From positions 49,959,346 to 50,023,345 of the forward strand of contig OX104125.1 of the NCBI GenBank assembly GCA_944474755.1: DNA of 64,000 nucleotides, written 5' to 3'. Both the position numbers and the translations under genes were made by a program. The notes beneath the pieces are model-generated. The model was not told the origin of the DNA, ran no database searches, and saw only the letters and a program-made list of their open reading frames with translations. Below are positions 59,991 through 64,000 of this stretch, in pieces (position 1 is the stretch's first letter; each line of letters begins with the position of its first letter). Source of the stretch: Limnoperna fortunei. Its lineage: Eukaryota > Mollusca > Bivalvia > Mytilida > Modiolidae.

Positions 59991-62900
59991 GGTATTTACT
60001 TGTAAACCCATCTGCTTGACCCCTGTAATTACTACTTGTTCATGTGACCCCTGAAAGGTATTTACTTGTAAACCCATCTGCTTGACCCCTGTAATTACTA
60101 CCTGCCCATGTGACCCCTGTAAGTATTTACTTGTTAACCCATCTGCTTGACCCCTGTAATTACCACCTGTCCATGTGACCCTTGTAAGGTATTTACTTGT
60201 AAACCCATCTGCTTGACCCCTGTAATTACTACCTGTCCATGTGACCCCTGTAAGGTATTTACTTGTAAACCCATCTGCTTGACACCTGTAATTACTACTT
60301 GTTCATGTGACCCTTGTAAGATATTTACTTGTAAACCCATCTGCTTGACCCCTGTAATTACTACCTGTCCATGTGACCCCTGTAAGGTATTTACTTGTAA
60401 ACCCATCTGCTTGACCCCTGTAATTACTACTTGTTCATGTGACCCCTGTAAGGTATTTACTTGTAAACCCATCTGCTCGACCCCTGTAATTACTACCTGT
60501 CCATGTGACCCTTGTAAGGTATTTACTTGTAAATCCATCTGCTTGACCCCTGTAATTACTACCTGTCCATGTGACCGCTGTAAGATATTTACTTGTAAAC
60601 CCATCTGCTTGACCCCTGTAATTACTACCTGTCCATGTGACCCCTGTAAGGTATTTACTTGTAAACCCATCTGCTTGACCCCTGTAATTACTACCTGTTC
60701 ATGTGACCCCTGTAAGGTATTTACTTGTAAACCCATCTGCTTGACCCCTGTAATTACTACTTGTTCATGTGACCCCTGTTAGGTATTTACTTGTAAACCC
60801 ATCTGCTCGACCCCTGTAATTACTACCTGTCCATGTGACCGCTGTAAGGTATTTACTTGTAAATCCATCTGCTTGACCCCTGTAATTACTACCTGTCCAT
60901 GTGACCCCTGTAAGGTATTTACTTGTAAACCCATCTGTTTGACCCCTGTAATTAATACTTGTTCATGTGACCCCTGTAAGGTATTTACTTGTGAACCCTC
61001 TGCTTAATCCGCTGTAATTACTACTTGTTCATGTGACCCCTGTAAGGTATTTACTTGTAAACCCATCTGCTTGACCCCCTGTAATTACTACTTGTTCATG
61101 TGACCCCTGTAAGGTATTTACTTGTAAACCCATCTGTTTGACCCTTGTAATTACTACTTGTTCATGTGACCCCTGTAAGGTAATTACTTGTAAACCCATC
61201 TGCTTGACCCCTGTAATTACTATCTGTCCATGTGACCCCTGTAAGGTATTTACTTGTAAACCCATCTGCTTGACCCCTGTAATTACTACTTGTTCATGTG
61301 ACCCCTGTAAGGTATTTACTTGTAAACCCATATGCTTGACCCCTGTAATTACTACCTGTTCATGTGACCCCTGTAAGGTATTTACTTGTAAACCCATCTG
61401 CTTGACCCCTGTAATTACTACCTGCCCATGTGACCCCTGTAAGGTATTTACTTGTAAACCCATCTGCTTGACCCCTGTAATTACTACTTGTTCATGTGAC
61501 CCCTGTAAGGTATTTACTTGTAAACCCATCTGCTTGACCCATGTAATTACTACTTGTTCATGTGACCGCTGTAAGATATTTACTTTTAAACCCATCTGCT
61601 TGACCCCTGTAATTACTACCTGTCCATGTGACCCCTGTAAGGTATTTACTTGTAAACCCATCTGCTTGACCCCTGTAATTACTACTTGTTCATGTTACCC
61701 CTGTAAGGTATTTACTTGTAAACCCATCTGCTTGACCCCTGTAATTACTACCTGTCCATGTGACCCCTGTAAGGTATTTACTTGTAAACCCATCTGTTTG
61801 ACCCCTGTAATTACTACTAGTTCATGTGACCCCTGTAAGGTATTTACTTGTAAACCCATCTGCTCGACCCCTGTAATTACTACCTGTCCATGTGACCCTT
61901 GTAAGGTATTTACTTGTAAATCCATCTGCTTGACCCCTGTAATTACTACCTGTCCATGTGACCGCTGTAAGATATTTACTTGTAAACCCATCTGCTTGAC
62001 CCCTGTAATTACTACCTGTCAATGTGACCCCTGTAAGGTATTTACTTGTAAACCCATCTGCTTGACCCCTGTAATTACTACCTGTCCATGTGACCCCTGT
62101 CAGGTATTTACTTGTAAACCCATCTGCTTGACCCCTGTAATTACTACTTGTTCATGTGACCCCTGTAAGGTATTTACTTGTAAACCCATCTGCTCGACCC
62201 CTGTAATTACTACCTGTCCATGTGACCGCTGTAAGGTATTTACTTGTAAATCCATCTGCTTGACCCCTGTAATTACTACCTGTCCATGTGACCCCTGTAA
62301 GGTATTTACTTGTAAACCCATCTGTTTGACCCCTGTAATTACTACTTGTTCATGTGACCCCTGTAAGGTATTTACTTGTAAACCCTCTGCTTAATCCGCT
62401 GTAATTACTACTTGTTCATGTGACCCCTGTAAGGTATTTACTTGTAAACCCATCTGCTTGACCCCCTGTAATTACTACTTGTTCATGTGACCCCTGTAAG
62501 GTATTTACTTGTAAACCCATCTGTTTGACCCTTGTAATTACTTTCTGCCCATGTGACCCCTGTAAGGTATTTACTTGTAAACCCATCTGCTTGACCCCTG
62601 TAAGGTATTTACTTGTAAACCCATCTGCTTGACCCCTGTAATTACTACTTGTTCATGTGACCCCTGTAAGGTATTTACTTGTAAACCCATCTGTTTGACC
62701 CCTGTAATTACTACCTGTCCATGTGACCCTTGTAAGATATTTACTTGTAAACCCATCTGCTTGACCCCCTGTAATTACCACCTGTCCATGTGACCCCTGT
62801 AAGGTATTTACTTGTAAACCCATCTGCTTGACCCCTGTAATTACTACCATTCCATGTGACCCCTGTAAGGTATTTACTTGTAAACCCATCTGCTTGACCC

Positions 62901-64000
62901 CTGTAATTACTACTTGTTCATGTGACCCCTGAAAGGTATTTACTTGTAAACCCATCTGCTTGACCCCTGTAATTACTACCTGTCCATGTGACCCCTGTAA
63001 GTATTTACTTGTTAACCCATCTGCTTGACCCCTGTAATTACCACCTGTCCATGTGACCCTTGTAAGGTATTTACTTGTAAACCCATCTGCTTGACCCCTG
63101 TAATTACTACCTGTCCATGTGACCCCTGTAAGGTATTTACTTGTAAACCCATCTGCTTGACACCTGTTATTACTACTTGTTCATGTGACCCTTGTAAGAT
63201 ATTTACTTGTAAACCCATCTGCTTGACCCCTGTAATTACTACCTGTCCATGTGACCCCTGTAAGGTATTTACTTGTAAACCCATCTGCTTGACCCCTGTA
63301 ATTACTACTTGTTCATGTGACCCCTGTAAGGTATTTACTTGTAAACCCATCTGCTCGACCCCTGTAATTACTACCTGTCCATGTGACCCTTGTAAGGTAT
63401 TTACTTGTAAATCCATCTGCTTGACCCCTGTAATTACTACCTGTCCATGTGACCGCTGTAAGATATTTACTTGTAAACCCATCTGCTTGACCCCTGTAAT
63501 TACTACCTGTCCATGTGACCCCTGTAAGGTATTTACTTGTAAACCCATCTGCTTGACCCCTGTAATTACTACCTGTTCATGTGACCCCTGTAAGGTTTTT
63601 ACTTGTAAACCCATCTGCTTGACCCCTGTAATTACTACTTGTTCATGTGACCCCTGTAAGGTATTTACTTGTAAACCCATCTGCTTGACACCTGTAATTA
63701 CTACTTGTTCATGTGACCCTTGTAAGATATTTACTTGTAAACCCATCTGCTTGACCCCTGTAATTACTACCTGTCCATGTGACCCCTGTAAGGTATTTAC
63801 TTGTAAACCCATCTGCTTGACCCCTGTAATTACTACTTGTTCATGTGACCCCTGTAAGGTATTTACTTGTAAACCCATCTGCTCGACCCCTGTAATTACT
63901 ACCTGTCCATGTGACCCTTGTAAGGTATTTACTTGTAAATCCATCTGCTTGACCCCTGTAATTACTACCTGTCCATGTGACCGCTGTAAGATATTTACTT

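Larger units (their letters stand above)
36339..64000. repeat. 66-bp satellite array, ~419 monomers, continues past window
   Basis: Uninterrupted head-to-tail monomers of 66 bp, made of CCTGTCCATGTGACCCC, TGTAAGGTATTTACTTG, TAAACCCATCTGCTTGACC and CCTGTAATTACTA. Most monomers differ at one to four sites: TGTCCATG/TGTTCATG, GACCCCTG/GACCGCTG/GACCCTTG, AAGGTATT/AAGATATT, TGCTTGACC/TGTTTGACC/TGCTCGACC. Rare marker variants (AAACCCTCTGCTTAATCCGC, TTGTTAACCC, CCTGAAAGG, a one-base C gain, a one-base G loss) recur at fixed distances and reveal higher-order repeats. Both strands stay open for long distances because 66 divides by three. Indels and TAA variants break the frames, so it is not coding. 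Nothing else interrupts the array. Confidence 0.99.

Noticed and set aside
36382..63944. Long Cys-rich or Gln/Gly-rich repetitive proteins on both strands of the satellite
   Set aside because: Both strands are open equally because the monomer is 66 bp. Frames break at each one-base gain or loss and at TAA variants, and no splice or start context is seen. Treated as satellite; kept only as a testable low-interest finding.
36339..64000. CENP-B box in the satellite
   Set aside because: No TTCG-N4-A-N2-CGGG-type motif is present in the monomer. CG dinucleotides are rare and limited to a few subtypes.

Overview
The window looks like eukaryotic, AT-rich, repeat-dominated DNA, most likely from a bivalve or related mollusc. 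The evidence is indirect: a tRNA-headed SINE present about ten times with a 3' end of the GTTAAACACCA plus short-tail type familiar from molluscs, APE-type LINE pieces with ATT-rich tails, a decayed DIRS-like tyrosine-recombinase retroelement, and a B-box/beta-propeller (TRIM/NHL-like) exon of the kind expanded in bivalves. The species cannot be named from sequence alone. There are no prokaryotic features, no genuine tRNA or rRNA genes and no CRISPR.

Layout. 1-6 kb: clustered SINE pieces, a 47-bp minisatellite interrupted by a SINE, a LINE remnant between inverted repeats, and a 30/60-bp minisatellite. 6-11.1 kb: two SINEs with target-site duplications, a possible coiled-coil gene fragment, a palindromic 22-bp array and a long (ATTT)n tract. 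11.3-17.45 kb: a decayed DIRS-like element (+) followed by a 5'-truncated LINE (-) with a 701-codon reverse-transcriptase frame. 17.5-25 kb: unique AT-rich DNA with a fold-back element, SINE pieces and a 476-bp TIR element with 9-bp target-site duplications (Mutator-like). 25.1-33.6 kb: a run of different minisatellites (44, 41, 41/21, 39 and 25 bp) with two SINEs and a LINE 3' end. 34.3-35.8 kb: the last exon of a B-box/beta-propeller gene (-), followed downstream by about five tandem copies of its own C-terminal coding end. 36.3-64 kb: one uninterrupted 66-bp satellite, about 419 monomers, running off the right edge and organised into higher-order repeats of 991/1322, 3766 and 5140 bp.

The only strong candidate for a functioning cellular gene is the B-box/propeller exon. 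On its strand the satellite lies upstream, so it is either in an intron of that gene or in its 5' flank. Almost everything else is mobile-element debris or tandem repeat. The many long open frames in the satellites are a consequence of repeat units divisible by three. The most unusual features are the nested higher-order satellite, the duplicated C-terminus of the propeller gene, the MULE-like element with exact TSDs, and the internally deleted DIRS element.
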